Source of the DNA: DATGYC01 sp035298385
Lineage (GTDB): Bacteria; Bacillota; Sulfobacillia; Symbiobacteriales; Symbiobacteriaceae
Length of the DNA: 9,461 bases
Direction: 5' to 3'
NCBI GenBank assembly: GCA_035298385.1
Contig: DATGYC010000043.1
Location: forward strand, 1 to 9,461
Position numbers and translations under genes: made by a program. Under the pieces are notes generated by a model. That model saw only the letters and a list, made by a program, of their open reading frames with translations, did no database searches and had not been told where the DNA came from. Position 1 is the first letter of the stretch. Each line of letters opens with the position of its first letter. This document shows positions 1-6,323 of this stretch, in pieces.

Positions 1-1
1 G

Positions 2-769
2 ATCGCCCAGATCGTCCACGAGGCGGGCGGCCTAGTCTACTACGACGGCGCCAACATGAACGCCATTATGGGCTATGCCCGTCCTGGCGACATGGGCTTC
101 GACGTCGTCCACCTGAACCTGCACAAGACCTTCTCGACCCCACACGGCGGCGGTGGCCCGGGCTCGGGCCCGGTTGGCGTCAAGAAGATCCTGCTGCCCT
201 TCCTCCCGGTCCCGACCGTGGAGAAGACGGCGGAGTCCTTCACGCTGGACTGGAACCGCCCGCAGTCGATCGGCAAGATCCGCTCCTTCTACGGCAACTT
301 CGGCGTCAACGCCCGTGCCTACGCCTACGCCCTGGCCTATGGCCCAGAGCTTCGGTGCGTCTCGGAGTACGCCGTCCTGAACGCGAACTACATCCAGGCT
401 AAGCTGCGTGGGCACTACGACCTGGCGGTCGATCGCTTCTGCATGCACGAGACGGTCCTCTCGGCGAAGACGATCAAGAACGAGACCGGCGTCAAGACGC
501 TGGATATCGCTAAGCGGCTGCTGGATGAGGGCGTCCACCCGCCCACGATCTACTTCCCGCTGATCGTCGAAGAGGCGATCATGATCGAACCGACCGAGAC
601 CGAGGACAAGGAGACCCTTGACCGGTTTGTGGAGTCGATGATCCAGATCGCGCGTGAGGCGCACGAGAACCCGGAGCTGGTCAAGAACGCCCCGGTGAAC
701 ACGGTCGTCGGCCGCCTGGATGAGGCGCTGGCCGCGCGTAAGCCGAACCTGCGGTATAAGGCTCAGTAA
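2..769 (+). CDS. gcvPB: Glycine dehydrogenase (decarboxylating) subunit 2, 5'-truncated
   Basis: This is the C-terminal half of the P-protein beta subunit of the glycine cleavage system. That enzyme uses PLP to decarboxylate glycine and passes the aminomethyl group to the lipoyl arm of GcvH. The frame is open from base 2, so the start lies outside the window. About 255 of an expected 480-500 residues are present. The PLP-binding segment HLNLHKTFSTPHGGGGPG is clear, with the Schiff-base lysine encoded at 125-127, and it is followed by the glycine-rich GSGPVGV stretch typical of the family. The stop is TAA at 767-769. This is the split-subunit form (GcvPA plus GcvPB) rather than the single-chain GcvP, which fits Firmicutes, Chloroflexota, Thermus-type bacteria and archaea. 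A lipoyl-pathway gene and glyA lie downstream, in keeping with the role. Confidence 0.95.
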   Translation: MAQIVHEAGGLVYYDGANMNAIMGYARPGDMGFDVVHLNLHKTFSTPHGGGGPGSGPVGVKKILLPFLPVPTVEKTAESFTLDWNRPQSIGKIRSFYGNFGVNARAYAYALAYGPELRCVSEYAVLNANYIQAKLRGHYDLAVDRFCMHETVLSAKTIKNETGVKTLDIAKRLLDEGVHPPTIYFPLIVEEAIMIEPTETEDKETLDRFVESMIQIAREAHENPELVKNAPVNTVVGRLDEALAARKPNLRYKAQ

Positions 770-778
770 TGTGAGGGG

Positions 779-799
779 GCCCGGCTGTCGCGGCCGGGC
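779..799 (+). terminator. Hairpin after gcvPB, probable terminator
   Basis: A perfect 7-bp GC stem, GCCCGGC (779-785) with GCCGGGC (793-799), lies 9 bases after the gcvPB stop. A pyrimidine-rich but not T-only tail follows (about 800-814). The position argues for transcription termination. The weak U-tract lowers confidence. Confidence 0.55.
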
Positions 800-819
800 T
801 CCTGCCTCTTCCTTAAATG

Positions 820-929
820 AACCGCGGATTACGCGGATTACGCGGATGAAGAGATCATTTGAATATGGGTGATCGCCCAATCCAAAATGGACCCGTTCCA
901 AATCCGCGTCATCCGCGTAATCCGCGGTT
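820..929. repeat. 110-bp inverted-repeat element built of CGCGGATTA units
   Basis: The left arm (820-846) and right arm (903-929) are 27 bp each and are reverse complements at 26 of 27 positions. They flank a 56-bp, less GC-rich spacer. Within each arm a 9-bp unit, GCGGATTAC or a near copy, is repeated about 2.7 times. The element fills most of the gap between the gcvPB hairpin and the next gene, and its right arm ends 8 bp before that gene's ribosome binding site. As RNA it would fold into a long hairpin. It looks like a dispersed MITE- or REP-like palindrome. No transposase is present. It is the only copy in the window, so dispersal is inferred. Confidence 0.75.
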
Positions 930-949
930 ACTAATTAGGAGACCCAACT

Positions 950-1567
950 ATGATCTTCAACTATGACGAGGCCTACCGGCAGCCGGGGCTTTACTGGGGC
1001 GCCAAGCCCAATCGTATTGCCCAGATGGTGATCGACCTGATCCCAGCGGCCGAACGCCAGGGGAAGCGGGTCGTTGACCTGGGCACCGGCGAGGGGCGAG
1101 ACATCATCGCCTTTGCCCAGGCTGGCTTCAGTCCGCTCGGCATCGACCTCTCCCAGCCCGGCTTGGCCAAGGCGCGCGAGTGGGCCGCCAAGGAAGGGCT
1201 CTCGATCGAGACCCAGCAGGCCTCGATCGTCGACGTCACCCTGCAGGGGCCGGTCGACGTGCTCTACGCCTCGGGCGCCATCACCTACCTGCCCCCCGAG
1301 GTCCGGGCCGAGCGCTTCGCCCACTTCAAGGCGGTCACCCCCGTCGGCGGGATCCACGCCTTCAACGCCTTTGTGGAGAAGCCCTTCATCCCCCTGGCGC
1401 CCGACTGGGGCGCCGACGAGTTCCACTTCCGCTCGGGCGAGATCCTCACCCACTACTGGGACTGGGAGATCCTCCATATTGAAGAGTTCATCTTCGACTG
1501 CAACTCCAGCGGGGTGCCGCATCGGCATGCCATGGCGGTTATGATCGCTCGCAAGGTACAGGACTAG
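950..1567 (+). CDS. Class I SAM-dependent methyltransferase, TehB-like
   Basis: This 205-aa cytoplasmic protein has a Rossmann-type methyltransferase fold. Motif I is VVDLGTGEGRDI (residues 41-52), the SAM-binding glycine loop. The acidic residue that usually contacts the SAM ribose is in GIDLS (about D66). The later motif region is VDVLYASGAITYLP (about 102-115). The overall pattern, including the C-terminal HRHAMAVMIARK, resembles the TehB/small-molecule methyltransferase group. The substrate cannot be read from the sequence, and tellurite resistance should not be assumed. The start is supported by AGGAG at 937-941, 8 bases upstream. lipM follows after 18 bp, so the two are probably co-transcribed. 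The upstream gap is occupied by the inverted-repeat element, and I could not identify a convincing promoter there. Confidence 0.85.
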   Translation: MIFNYDEAYRQPGLYWGAKPNRIAQMVIDLIPAAERQGKRVVDLGTGEGRDIIAFAQAGFSPLGIDLSQPGLAKAREWAAKEGLSIETQQASIVDVTLQGPVDVLYASGAITYLPPEVRAERFAHFKAVTPVGGIHAFNAFVEKPFIPLAPDWGADEFHFRSGEILTHYWDWEILHIEEFIFDCNSSGVPHRHAMAVMIARKVQD

Positions 1568-1585
1568 ATCAAGAGGTGGTTTCGC

Positions 1586-2416
1586 ATGACAGTGATCCAG
1601 CGGGCCTGGCGCCTGCTTAACACCGGCCACAAGACCGGGCCGGCGAATATGGCGATCGATGAGGCGATCCAGCGGGCGCATGGGCGGGGCGAGGTTCCGC
1701 CCACACTACGCTTCTACGGCTGGACGCCCGCCTCCGTCACGATCGGCTACTTCCAGTCGATGGCCGGCGAGGTGAACCTCGCGGCGGTCAAGGCTGGCGG
1801 CTGGGGCGCCGTGCGCCGCCAGACCGGCGGTCGGATGATCTTCCACCACGAGGAGCTGACCTACTCGGTTGCGATCCGGGAGGAGTTGCTCCCCGGTGGC
1901 GTCGTCGAAACGTATCGGGAGCTCTCGGCGGGCCTCTTGGCGGGCCTGCAGAACCTGGGCGCCCAGCCCGAGCTCTCCGGCGAGTCGGAGGACCCCCGCC
2001 GGGCGAATCCGGGCGGCTTTAACACCGCCTGCTTCGACGCCCCGGCAGCCTATGAGTTGACGGTGAGCGGCCGGAAGGTGGCCGGGTCCGCCCAGACCCG
2101 CTCCGGTGGAGTGATCCTGCAGCATGGCTCGATCCCGTTCCACCTGGACGTCGACCTGCTCTTCTCGCTGCTGAACGCGCCGGCGGATCGGCTGGAGAAG
2201 CTAAAGGAGCGCTTCCGGTCGAAGGCAATGGCGCTCGATGAGGCGCTGGGGCGGAGTGTCGGCTGGGATGAGGCGGTGGCCGCCTTCACCGCCGGCTTCC
2301 GCGACGGCCTCGGGCTGGCGCTCACCCCCGGCTCGCTCACCCCCGCCGAAGAGGCGGAGGCGGCGGAGCTTCTCCGCACCAAGTACGGTTCCGATGAGTG
2401 GAACCTGAAGAAGTAG
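1586..2416 (+). CDS. lipM: Octanoyltransferase LipM (lipoate-protein ligase A family)
   Basis: LipM moves the octanoyl chain from acyl carrier protein to GcvH as the first step of de novo lipoyl assembly. This 276-aa protein has the BPL_LPL_LplA_LipB fold signatures: GPANMAIDEAI near the N-terminus (18-28), RRQTGGRMIFHHEELTYSV (77-95), then NTACFDAP with Cys149, then the GRKVAGSAQ lysine motif (162-170, Lys164). A Cys at this place matches the acyl-thioester Cys150 of Bacillus subtilis LipM. True lipoate ligases lack it, which favours octanoyltransferase over LplA. The amidotransferase LipL is a related alternative but normally carries its Cys and flanking motifs differently. The ribosome binding site is AGAGGTGG just upstream. 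The gcvPB gene nearby fits, since GcvH is the first acceptor in the LipM pathway. Confidence 0.85.
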   Translation: MTVIQRAWRLLNTGHKTGPANMAIDEAIQRAHGRGEVPPTLRFYGWTPASVTIGYFQSMAGEVNLAAVKAGGWGAVRRQTGGRMIFHHEELTYSVAIREELLPGGVVETYRELSAGLLAGLQNLGAQPELSGESEDPRRANPGGFNTACFDAPAAYELTVSGRKVAGSAQTRSGGVILQHGSIPFHLDVDLLFSLLNAPADRLEKLKERFRSKAMALDEALGRSVGWDEAVAAFTAGFRDGLGLALTPGSLTPAEEAEAAELLRTKYGSDEWNLKK

Positions 2417-2449
2417 CGAGGGCACTGATTCAAGGAAGGGGATATCGTC

Positions 2450-3274
2450 ATGGCGCATACGGAGCTACAGTCCCTGATCTCGGCCGCGTTCCAAGATCGG
2501 GAGCGTCTGAAGGAGAAGGCGGTCCAGGAGGCCGTGAATGAGACGATCGACCTGCTCGACCAGGGCAAGATCCGGGTCGCCGAGAAGATCGCCGACGGCA
2601 ATTGGCAGGTGAACGCCTGGATCAAGGAGGCGATCCTGCTCTACTTCGCCATCCGGCCGCTCGAGCCGATGGAGGTCGGCGGGATCAAGTTCTACGACAA
2701 GGTCCCGACCAAGCAGCGCCTGCAGGAGCAGGGGATTCGGGTCGTGCCGCCCGGCGTCGCCCGCTACGGCTCCTTCCTTGAGCCCGGAGCCATCCTGATG
2801 CCCGGCTACGTCAACATCGGCGCCTACGTCGGCGCCGGCACCATGGTCGACACTTGGGCGACCGTTGGTTCGTGCGCCCAGGTTGGCAAGGGCGTCCATC
2901 TCTCTGGCGGCGTCGGGCTCGGCGGCGTCCTTGAGCCACCAGGGGCCTCTCCGGTCATCATCGAGGACGGCGCCTTCATTGGCTCGCGCTGCATCGTCGT
3001 CGAGGGCTGCGTCGTCGAGAAGGAGGCGGTCCTGGGCGCCAACGTCGTCCTGACCTCCTCGACCCCGATCATCGACGTGACCGGCGAGACGCCGACCATC
3101 ACCAAGGGGCGGATTCCGGCCCGCTCGGTCGTCATCCCGGGCATGATGCCCAAGAAGTTCCCGGCCGGCGAGTTCCAGACGCCCTGCGCCCTGATCATCG
3201 GGCAGCGCAAGGAGTCCACGGACAAGAAGACCTCGCTCAACGACGTCCTTCGGACGTTCAACGTCTCGGTCTAA
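2450..3274 (+). CDS. dapD: 2,3,4,5-tetrahydropyridine-2,6-dicarboxylate N-succinyltransferase
   Basis: DapD transfers succinyl from succinyl-CoA to tetrahydrodipicolinate in the succinylase branch of the lysine/meso-diaminopimelate pathway. The product is 274 aa, the same length as Escherichia coli DapD, and can be followed along its whole length. There is a helical N-terminal domain (about 1-100). A left-handed beta-helix of hexapeptide repeats (about 105-200) carries MVDTWATVGSCAQVGKGVHL and SGGVGLGGVLEP, which are hallmarks of the family. VVEG (183-186) follows, and the protein ends with a short C-terminal domain and LRTF. This is the proteobacterial-type succinyl enzyme, not the Firmicutes acetyltransferase DapH. 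The ribosome binding site AAGGAAGGGG (2432-2441) precedes ATG 2450. The stop overlaps the next start in TAATG, so translation is coupled to the aminotransferase. Confidence 0.95.
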   Translation: MAHTELQSLISAAFQDRERLKEKAVQEAVNETIDLLDQGKIRVAEKIADGNWQVNAWIKEAILLYFAIRPLEPMEVGGIKFYDKVPTKQRLQEQGIRVVPPGVARYGSFLEPGAILMPGYVNIGAYVGAGTMVDTWATVGSCAQVGKGVHLSGGVGLGGVLEPPGASPVIIEDGAFIGSRCIVVEGCVVEKEAVLGANVVLTSSTPIIDVTGETPTITKGRIPARSVVIPGMMPKKFPAGEFQTPCALIIGQRKESTDKKTSLNDVLRTFNVSV

Positions 3275-4413
3275 TGGCGCACCGAGTCAACCCACTCGTC
3301 GAGGCGATCCCGCCCTCGCTGATCCGGGCCATCAACGCCAAGAAGAGGCCCGGGGATATCGACCTCGGGCTGGGCGAGCCCACCCTCCGGCCCGATGCAG
3401 CCCCGTTCGAGGCGGCGATGGCCTGGGTGCGCGAGAACGGCTGCCCCTACTCCCCGAACGCCGGCTACGAGTCGCTGCGTGAGCAGGTGGCGGCCTACCT
3501 CGGCTTTCCCGGGGCGCCCAACGTCTGCATCACCGTCGGCTCCGAAGAGGCGCTCTACCTCGGGATCAAGGCGCTGATCGATCCGGCGAAGGATGAGGTG
3601 CTGGTCGTCGAGCCCAGCTACCTCGCCTACGCCAAGATCTGCCTGATGGAGGGGATCCGCGTCCGCTCCGTCGCCCTCCCGGCGGCGGATGGCTTCGCCC
3701 CCGACGCGGAGCGGGTCCTGGCGGCGCTCGGACCGGATACCCGGCTTATCGTGCTCAACTCGCCCTCGAACCCGACCGGACGGATCTGGCCCGAGTCGGA
3801 GCTGCAGAGGCTGGCCGAAGGGCTGGCGCAGCGGGCGGAGCCGGTCTTCGTCCTCTCGGACGAGGTCTACCGGGAGCTCTACTTCACGCCCACGCCACCG
3901 CCTTCGATCGCCTCCTACCACCCGCATTCGCTAGTGGTCGGCTCGCTCTCCAAGTCCAACGCCCTGACTGGGCTGCGGCTGGGCTGGATCGCTGGGCCAC
4001 GTGAGGTGATCGCTGCGGCGATCAAGGTGCACCAGTTCGTCAATACCGCCGCTAGCACGTTCTCGCAGAAGGTGGCGGAGGCGGTCTTCCGGGCGCCCGG
4101 CGCCCTCGGCGCCCACCGGCCGAGCTACGTTCAGGCGCAGGCCGCGCTCGCCCTTCAGGCCCGGCAGGCTGGGCTCACCTTCCTCCCGCCGGAGGGTGCC
4201 TTCTACTGCATGGTCAAGCTGCCGGAGTCGCTGGCCGCCAACTCCCTAGCGGCGGCGGAGCGCCTCCTGGAAGAGGAGCGCGTCGTCGCCGTCCCTGGAA
4301 TCGCCTTCGGCGAGAGCGCCGAGGGGTGGTTGCGCCTCTCCTGGGTCACCTCGGGTGACCGTCTGGCCGAGGGGCTCGCCCGCATCGGGGCGTTCTGCCG
4401 GCGCCACGCCTAG
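3274..4413 (+). CDS. PLP-dependent class I/II aminotransferase, candidate succinyl-DAP aminotransferase
   Basis: This 379-aa fold-type I aminotransferase shows the expected landmarks: DLGLGEPT (30-37), NAGYESLRE (62-70), SPSNPTGR (163-170), SDEVYRE (195-201), and the PLP lysine in SLSKSNALTGLRLGW (K227). The late arginine in WLRLSWVTS usually binds the substrate carboxylate. The gene starts one base before the end of dapD (TAATG overlap), and the DapD product is the precursor of the substrate of N-succinyl-LL-diaminopimelate aminotransferase (DapC/ArgD role). Context therefore makes DapC the best guess. Family-level sequence alone cannot separate DapC from other aspartate-, alanine- or kynurenine-type members. 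No dapE is visible in the window. A fresh promoter for glyA begins 17 bp after the stop. Confidence 0.85.
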   Translation: MAHRVNPLVEAIPPSLIRAINAKKRPGDIDLGLGEPTLRPDAAPFEAAMAWVRENGCPYSPNAGYESLREQVAAYLGFPGAPNVCITVGSEEALYLGIKALIDPAKDEVLVVEPSYLAYAKICLMEGIRVRSVALPAADGFAPDAERVLAALGPDTRLIVLNSPSNPTGRIWPESELQRLAEGLAQRAEPVFVLSDEVYRELYFTPTPPPSIASYHPHSLVVGSLSKSNALTGLRLGWIAGPREVIAAAIKVHQFVNTAASTFSQKVAEAVFRAPGALGAHRPSYVQAQAALALQARQAGLTFLPPEGAFYCMVKLPESLAANSLAAAERLLEEERVVAVPGIAFGESAEGWLRLSWVTSGDRLAEGLARIGAFCRRHA

Positions 4414-4429
4414 AACCACTAGATAATGG

Positions 4430-4459
4430 TTGACAGGGTCCCAGCCCAGCGCATAGGCT
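4430..4459 (+). promoter_or_regulatory. Sigma70-type promoter of the glyA leader
   Basis: A perfect TTGACA (4430-4435) lies 18 bp from TAGGCT (4454-4459). The -10 box keeps the key first T, second A and final T of TATAAT. Transcription would start near 4465, at the base of the riboswitch, which is where a leader RNA should begin. This agreement supports the call. Confidence 0.65.
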
Positions 4460-4460
4460 A

Positions 4461-4548
4461 AAGGTACCGTGCAAGGGCAGCGTAACTGGCGAGACCGGGG
4501 GGGAACCCGGAGGGAGCGCTGCTACCTTGATTGGCCGTTCGCCTGGGC
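4461..4548 (+). ncRNA. ZTP (pfl) riboswitch in the glyA leader
   Basis: The leader carries the conserved pfl/ZTP features in order. A P1 stem pairs GCAGCG (4477-4482) with CGCTGC (4517-4522), and an outer AAGGTA/TACCTT helix (4461-4466 with 4523-4528) can extend it. TAACTGGCGA follows at 4483-4492. A second helix pairs CCGGG (4495-4499) with CCCGG (4506-4510). AGGGAGCG follows at 4511-4518. After a short linker comes a small GGC/GCC hairpin ending in the diagnostic GCCTGGGC (4541-4548). This class binds ZTP/ZMP, the alarmone of 10-formyl-tetrahydrofolate shortage, and typically switches on glyA, folate and purine genes. Its position before glyA fits exactly. The call rests on motif recognition rather than a covariance-model score. 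Confidence 0.88.
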
Positions 4549-4549
4549 T

Positions 4550-4643
4550 GGAGGCATGGGGGTACTTCGTCCGTGGCGATCTCCTGCGGGGCTAAACTCG
4601 CCCTGTCCTCGGAGATCGCCCCGGCCCCCCGTGTCTCCTTTTT
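4550..4643 (+). terminator. Rho-independent terminator, expression platform of the ZTP riboswitch
   Basis: GGAGGCATGGGGG (4550-4562) pairs over 13 positions, including two G-T wobbles, with CCCCCGTGTCTCC (4626-4638). Five Ts follow at once (4639-4643). It starts two bases after the aptamer ends and stops 33 bp before glyA, the classic place for a riboswitch-controlled terminator. ZTP riboswitches usually favour read-through when the ligand is bound. The apical loop is unusually long (63 nt) because it contains a second strong hairpin, described separately as a palindromic element. Confidence 0.8.
4571..4624. repeat. Palindromic element, copy 1 (in the glyA terminator loop)
   Basis: The core at 4575-4620 (46 nt) has the perfect 10-bp stem GGCGATCTCC/GGAGATCGCC. 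Its loop contains CTAAACTCG. Outside this stem a T-C mismatch is followed by CCG/CGG pairing (4571-4573 with 4622-4624). The core matches copy 2 at 9245-9290 at 37 of 46 positions. The stem differences are compensatory, so the hairpin is what has been kept. The element lies wholly inside the loop of the glyA leader terminator. Confidence 0.75.
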
Positions 4644-4676
4644 GCATGGCAGAACATCCTCCGGGAGGCGCTATTC

Positions 4677-5915
4677 ATGGAACACCTAAAGCAGTATGAT
4701 CCGGAAGTCTTCGCCGTTATTGAGCAGGAGCGGACCCGTCAGCTCCAGAACATCGAGCTGATCGCCTCGGAGAACTTCGTGCCCGAGGCCGTCCTCGAGG
4801 CCGCTGGCTCCGTCCTGACCAACAAGTACGCCGAGGGCTACCCCGGCAAGCGCTACTATGGCGGCTGCGAGTACGTCGACGTCGTCGAGGAGATCGCCCG
4901 GGAGCGGCTGAAGGCTGCCTTCGGCGCCGAGCACGTCAACGTCCAGCCCCACTCCGGCGCCAACGCCAACACCGCCGTCTACTTCGCCCTACTCAGCCCC
5001 GGTGACACCGTCCTCGGCATGAACCTGGCCCAGGGTGGCCACCTGACCCACGGCTCCCCGGTCAACTTCTCGGGCAAGACCTATAACTTCATCCCCTACG
5101 GCCTCGACCCCGAGACCGAGCGGATCGACATGAACGTCGTCCGCGAGCTCGCCCACCAGCACAAGCCGAAGCTGATCGTCGCTGGTTACTCGGCCTACCC
5201 GCGCACGCTCGACTGGGCGGAGTTCCGCGCCATCGCCGATGAGGTGGGCGCCCTCCTGATGGTCGACATGGCGCACTTCGCCGGCCTCGCCGCCGCCGGG
5301 GTCTACCCGAACCCGGTGCCGCATGCCCATATCGTCACCACGACGACGCATAAGACCCTGCGTGGCCCGCGTGGCGGCGCCATCCTCTGCAAGGCCGAGT
5401 TCGCCCAGGCGATCGATAAGGCGGTCTTCCCGGGGATGCAGGGCGGCCCGCTGATGCATATCATCGCGGCGAAGGCGGTCGCCTTCAAGCAACTCTCCGA
5501 CCCGGCCTACAAGGTCTACGCCCAGCAGGTTGTGGCGAACGCCAAGGCGCTGGCGGAGGCGCTGGTCGCCAAGGGCTTCCGGCTCGTCTCGGGCGGGACT
5601 GATAACCACCTGATGCTCGTCGATCTCCGCCCGAAGGCGATCACCGGCAAAAAGGCGGAGCACCTGCTCGATCGGGTCGGGATCACGGTGAACAAGAACG
5701 CCATCCCGAACGACCCGGAGAAGCCGTTCGTCACCTCGGGCATCCGGGTTGGAACCCCGGCGGCGACGACCCGGGGCATGAAGGAGGCCGAGATGGTCCA
5801 GATCGCGGACCTGATCGACCGGGCCATTAGCGCCCGGGATGATGAGGCGGCCCTGGATGCGATCAAGGCTGAGGTGCAGGCGCTGACCGCCCGCTTCCCG
5901 CTGGTTCAGCTGTAA
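4677..5915 (+). CDS. glyA: Serine hydroxymethyltransferase
   Basis: GlyA is the PLP enzyme that converts serine and tetrahydrofolate to glycine and 5,10-methylene-tetrahydrofolate. The 412-aa length is normal for the bacterial enzyme. Signatures seen in order are IELIASENFVPEAV (26-39), TNKYAEGYPGKRYYGGCE (48-65), VNVQPHSGANANTAVY (87-102), LMVDMAHFAGL (194-204), and the active-site TTTTHKTLRGPRGG (221-234) with the PLP lysine K226. SGIRVGTPAATTRG lies near the C-terminus. The ribosome binding site GGGAGG (4663-4668) is 8 bases before ATG. Expression should be controlled by the ZTP riboswitch and terminator in the 240-base leader. A strong hairpin 9 bases after the stop makes this a monocistronic unit. 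Confidence 0.97.
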   Translation: MEHLKQYDPEVFAVIEQERTRQLQNIELIASENFVPEAVLEAAGSVLTNKYAEGYPGKRYYGGCEYVDVVEEIARERLKAAFGAEHVNVQPHSGANANTAVYFALLSPGDTVLGMNLAQGGHLTHGSPVNFSGKTYNFIPYGLDPETERIDMNVVRELAHQHKPKLIVAGYSAYPRTLDWAEFRAIADEVGALLMVDMAHFAGLAAAGVYPNPVPHAHIVTTTTHKTLRGPRGGAILCKAEFAQAIDKAVFPGMQGGPLMHIIAAKAVAFKQLSDPAYKVYAQQVVANAKALAEALVAKGFRLVSGGTDNHLMLVDLRPKAITGKKAEHLLDRVGITVNKNAIPNDPEKPFVTSGIRVGTPAATTRGMKEAEMVQIADLIDRAISARDDEAALDAIKAEVQALTARFPLVQL

Positions 5916-5923
5916 ATAGTGGA

Positions 5924-5952
5924 AGGGACCTGCTCTGACTGAGCAGGTCCCT
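5924..5952 (+). terminator. glyA terminator hairpin
   Basis: A perfect 12-bp stem, AGGGACCTGCTC (5924-5935) with GAGCAGGTCCCT (5941-5952), has a 5-base loop and is followed by CTTAACG. It lies right after the glyA stop. The U-tract is short, but stem strength and position support termination. Confidence 0.75.
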
Positions 5953-5964
5953 CTTAACGTCAGG

Positions 5965-6000
5965 CCGCAGGGCGCGCCTAGTTTGTGGCGCTCCCTGCGG
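5965..6000. repeat. Second GC-rich hairpin downstream of glyA
   Basis: CCGCAGGGCGCGCC (5965-5978) and GGCGCTCCCTGCGG (5987-6000) pair at 13 of 14 positions around an 8-base loop, TAGTTTGT. It starts 12 bp after the first hairpin and has no T-tract. It may be a back-up terminator, an RNA 3'-end stabiliser or a small palindromic repeat. No second copy occurs in the window. Confidence 0.5.
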
Positions 6001-6069
6001 CTGTCGGATGTTGTCGACTTGTTTATCTGTTGGTGCGGACGGGTTACCTGGGCTTGGTCGACACGCTGG

Positions 6070-6139
6070 GGCATAATCAGGGCATCTACTTTGGCATCCG
6101 GTGGGTCCCCTGGATGATTGTGGTCTGGCATAATTAGGG
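6070..6139. promoter_or_regulatory. Pair of near-identical GGCATAATYAGGG boxes upstream of the small membrane gene
   Basis: The gap of about 165 bases from 6000 to 6164 has no gene that I can support. It contains GGCATAATCAGGG (6070-6082) and GGCATAATTAGGG (6127-6139), a direct repeat matching at 12 of 13 positions, 57 bp apart. The second copy reads TGGCATAAT and could serve as an extended -10 for the gene starting at 6165. No good -35 box is seen at the usual distance. Twin -10 elements or paired operator sites are the plausible readings. Confidence 0.35.
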
Positions 6140-6164
6140 GTAGCCGGGAAGGGGATCGACCCTC

Positions 6165-6323
6165 GTGTACATGCTGGCACAAGTGGTAAGTATGATCCTC
6201 GCTGCGACAGGTTTTGTAGGCGGGCTGCTCCTCCTCCGCAAGGGTGAGCAACGCAGGGCGATCCTCTGGACCGTAGGGCTTGTCTGCGCCGCGGGCGCTG
6301 CTGCAAAAATTCTCGGTCGCTAG
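6165..6323 (+). CDS. Small membrane protein with two predicted helices (unrecognised)
   Basis: This 52-aa open frame starts at GTG 6165 and ends at TAG 6321-6323. A purine-rich GGGAAGGGGA (6146-6155) lies about 10 bases before the GTG. The alternative ATG 6171 would sit 16 bases from it. The protein has a hydrophobic helix (residues 4-24, ending in LLLL), a charged turn RKGEQRR (25-31), and a second hydrophobic helix (32-47) ending in KILGR. By the positive-inside rule the turn should face the cytoplasm. The clean helix-turn-helix hydropathy and good ribosome binding site make it a credible small gene. It abuts the next open frame in the same reading frame. I do not recognise a family. Confidence 0.55.
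   Translation: MYMLAQVVSMILAATGFVGGLLLLRKGEQRRAILWTVGLVCAAGAAAKILGR

Noticed and set aside
32..901. 289-codon open frame on the minus strand
   Set aside because: It is antisense to gcvPB and its N-terminal IRVIRVIRG comes from the CGCGGATTA repeat. No family signature is present.
950..1567. Tellurite-resistance (tehB) label for the methyltransferase
   Set aside because: Only the general SAM-binding fold and a loose TehB-like pattern are visible. Neighbours do not indicate metal resistance.
4469..4699. 76-codon open frame over the glyA leader
   Set aside because: It covers the ZTP aptamer, terminator and glyA ribosome binding site, and its sequence is explained by RNA structure.
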